Shown here: positions 63,353-64,000 of the stretch, piece after piece
Layout: the number at the start of each line of letters is the position of its first letter
Position numbering within the stretch: the stretch's first letter is position 1
Assembly: GCA_039924845.1 (NCBI GenBank)
Contig: JBDTAC010000074.1
Coordinates: 1-64,000 of the forward strand
Length of the DNA: 64,000 nt
Direction of reading: 5' to 3'
Source: Bacteroidia bacterium
GTDB lineage: Bacteria > Bacteroidota > Bacteroidia > DATLTG01
The notes under the pieces: generated by a model
Databases searched by the model: none
Seen by the model: the letters and a program-made list of their open reading frames with translations, nothing else
Told to the model about the DNA's origin: nothing
Made by a program: the position numbers and the translations under genes

Positions 63353-63472
63353 AAGCTGGTTTCATTTTCTTAATTTCTTTTTTCTTGATAAAAAAGAAAC
63401 AAAAAATCAAGAAAGCATAATTCCTCACGCACAAGCTTATTAACATCGTATGCTTTCTCTGCCTGCGCACTT

Positions 63473-63489
63473 CAAAAAAATAATTTTTC
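63473..63489 (+). repeat. Dispersed AT palindrome, intergenic
   Basis: Exact core with C on both sides, 16 bp before copy 2 of the 100-bp repeat. A corresponding AT repeat variant (62215-62232) precedes copy 1. Confidence 0.85.
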
Positions 63490-63504
63490 AACCCCCTTTT
63501 TAAC

Positions 63505-63640
63505 GGCATCTGATTTCGAATAAAATTTTAGTGAAATGAAATCGTGATGAATTCGGGATTTCCGAGCCTGCGAGGAAATCACCCGACGAATAGATTTCAG
63601 GAAACTAAAATAAAATGAGAAATCAAAGCCTTGAATTTTT
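63505..63640 (+). repeat. Interspersed 100-bp repeat, copy 2 (with 34-bp insertion)
   Basis: Matches 62267-62368 except for about 34 bp of extra sequence after GGCATCTGATTTCG and several substitutions. It lies between nadK and the STM3941-like gene. Confidence 0.85.
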
Positions 63641-63665
63641 CTTTGTTTGAAGACAAATCTTGATG

Positions 63666-64000
63666 TTAAGGTTTATGTTTTTTAAGTTCCGTTTCTAAAA
63701 GACTTTTCAAATCCGCATATTTATATTTGAGTGCGATGGCAGAAATAGAAATTACCGTTCCGTAAGAATTGTAATTTAATTGCATTACCTTTTTTCTAAA
63801 CCTATTTTGTTGGTTATCAATATAATTTTGTGGATTTTTAACAATTATATTTAAGAATTTTTGGTTCGATACTTTTGGTTCTCTAATTTCATTAATATCT
63901 GCCCAAGGAATAAAGCCCGCACTTACTCCACTTGCGTTGTCTAAAATCCCTTCTGGAGAAATTATAAGTCCAGGGGAATTATCTCCCAATTTTTTTACAA
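63666..64000 (-). CDS. STM3941-like protein, partial
   Basis: A C-terminal fragment of at least 111 residues; the frame stays open to the right edge, so the N-terminus is outside the window (an apparent TTG start at 63989 is probably internal). The conserved region GLIISPEGILDNASGVSAGFIPWADINEI matches the STM3941 family, with a beta-rich PH-like fold. Its function is unknown. It ends in KSLLETELKKHKP and is convergent with nadK. Confidence 0.6.
   Translation of the reverse strand, partial: VKKLGDNSPGLIISPEGILDNASGVSAGFIPWADINEIREPKVSNQKFLNIIVKNPQNYIDNQQNRFRKKVMQLNYNSYGTVISISAIALKYKYADLKSLLETELKKHKP

Larger units (their letters stand above)
63332..63665. other. Gene-free stretch with repeats
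   Basis: Contains AT repeats at 63337-63352 and 63473-63489, a hairpin with arms TTTCTTTTTT/AAAAAAGAAA at 63374-63399, and copy 2 of the 100-bp repeat. No gene or RNA is recognised. Confidence 0.75.

Overview
The window looks like a chromosomal segment of a member of the Bacteroidota. The evidence is the AT-rich sequence, the gliding-motility lipoprotein GldH, two proteins with C-terminal type IX secretion (T9SS) sorting domains, DUF4270, DUF4292 and DUF4442 family proteins, RicT, a DAHP synthase fused to chorismate mutase, and TAnnTTTG promoter boxes with few Shine-Dalgarno sites. Genus and species cannot be named from the sequence alone. I found no rRNA, tRNA, CRISPR array, transposase or prophage.

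Layout. 1-7.1 kb (mostly minus strand): cell wall genes (mpl partial, murB), a PhoB/PhoR-like two-component pair, kdsB, heptose adenylyltransferase, a flippase-like membrane protein, panD and panC. 7.3-12 kb (plus): a truncated starch-synthase-like protein, a DUF4270 lipoprotein, glmS and ubiX. 12-18 kb (minus): a beta-propeller/SpoIIE-phosphatase sensor coupled to a secreted coiled-coil protein, and a GloVer-repeat lipoprotein. 18-27 kb (minus): recJ, DAHP synthase/chorismate mutase, a Sco1-like protein, a DUF4442 protein, gldH-ricT-holB and a T9SS-exported PKD protein, followed by a 42-bp tandem repeat array. 28-34.4 kb (plus): mnmG, two parS-like sites, a methyltransferase, a trans-sulfuration enzyme, an AI-2E-type transporter and a hemerythrin. 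34.4-37.2 kb (minus): a double-DUF2249 protein, a lutB-like protein and rpiB. 37.2-37.6 kb: a very AT-rich gene-free stretch with paired inverted DnaA-box-like sequences, a candidate oriC. 37.6-44.7 kb (plus): nadA, a YwqK/MORN-like repeat protein, a giant multi-PAS histidine kinase and a LytTR response regulator. 44.7-54.2 kb (minus): the envelope cluster flippase-dut-nucleotidyltransferase-TPR-DUF4292-EnvC, then a crotonase, a B12-binding domain protein and an SpmAB-like protein. 54.4-64 kb: a large T9SS-exported BNR/PKD protein, an Asp/Asn hydroxylase-like protein, an alpha/beta hydrolase, pdxJ, a CBS protein, an outer-membrane POTRA protein, nadK and a partial STM3941-like gene.

The most striking signal is not a gene. 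A near-palindromic AT-rich word, AAAAAATAATTTTT or its reverse complement, usually flanked by C/G and then A/T, recurs about every 1-2 kb. I located 36 exact copies of its 13-bp core by eye and roughly 25 close variants. More than half of the exact copies lie in the small intergenic fraction, often hard against start or stop codons. The rest are read in frame inside conserved genes, where they encode KNNFS, KIIF, KNYF or EKLFF peptides. Some copies grow into perfect palindromes of 22-42 bp, and one forms a terminator-like hairpin. It behaves like a genome-wide signal or a proliferating micro-repeat. I do not recognise it as any described element.
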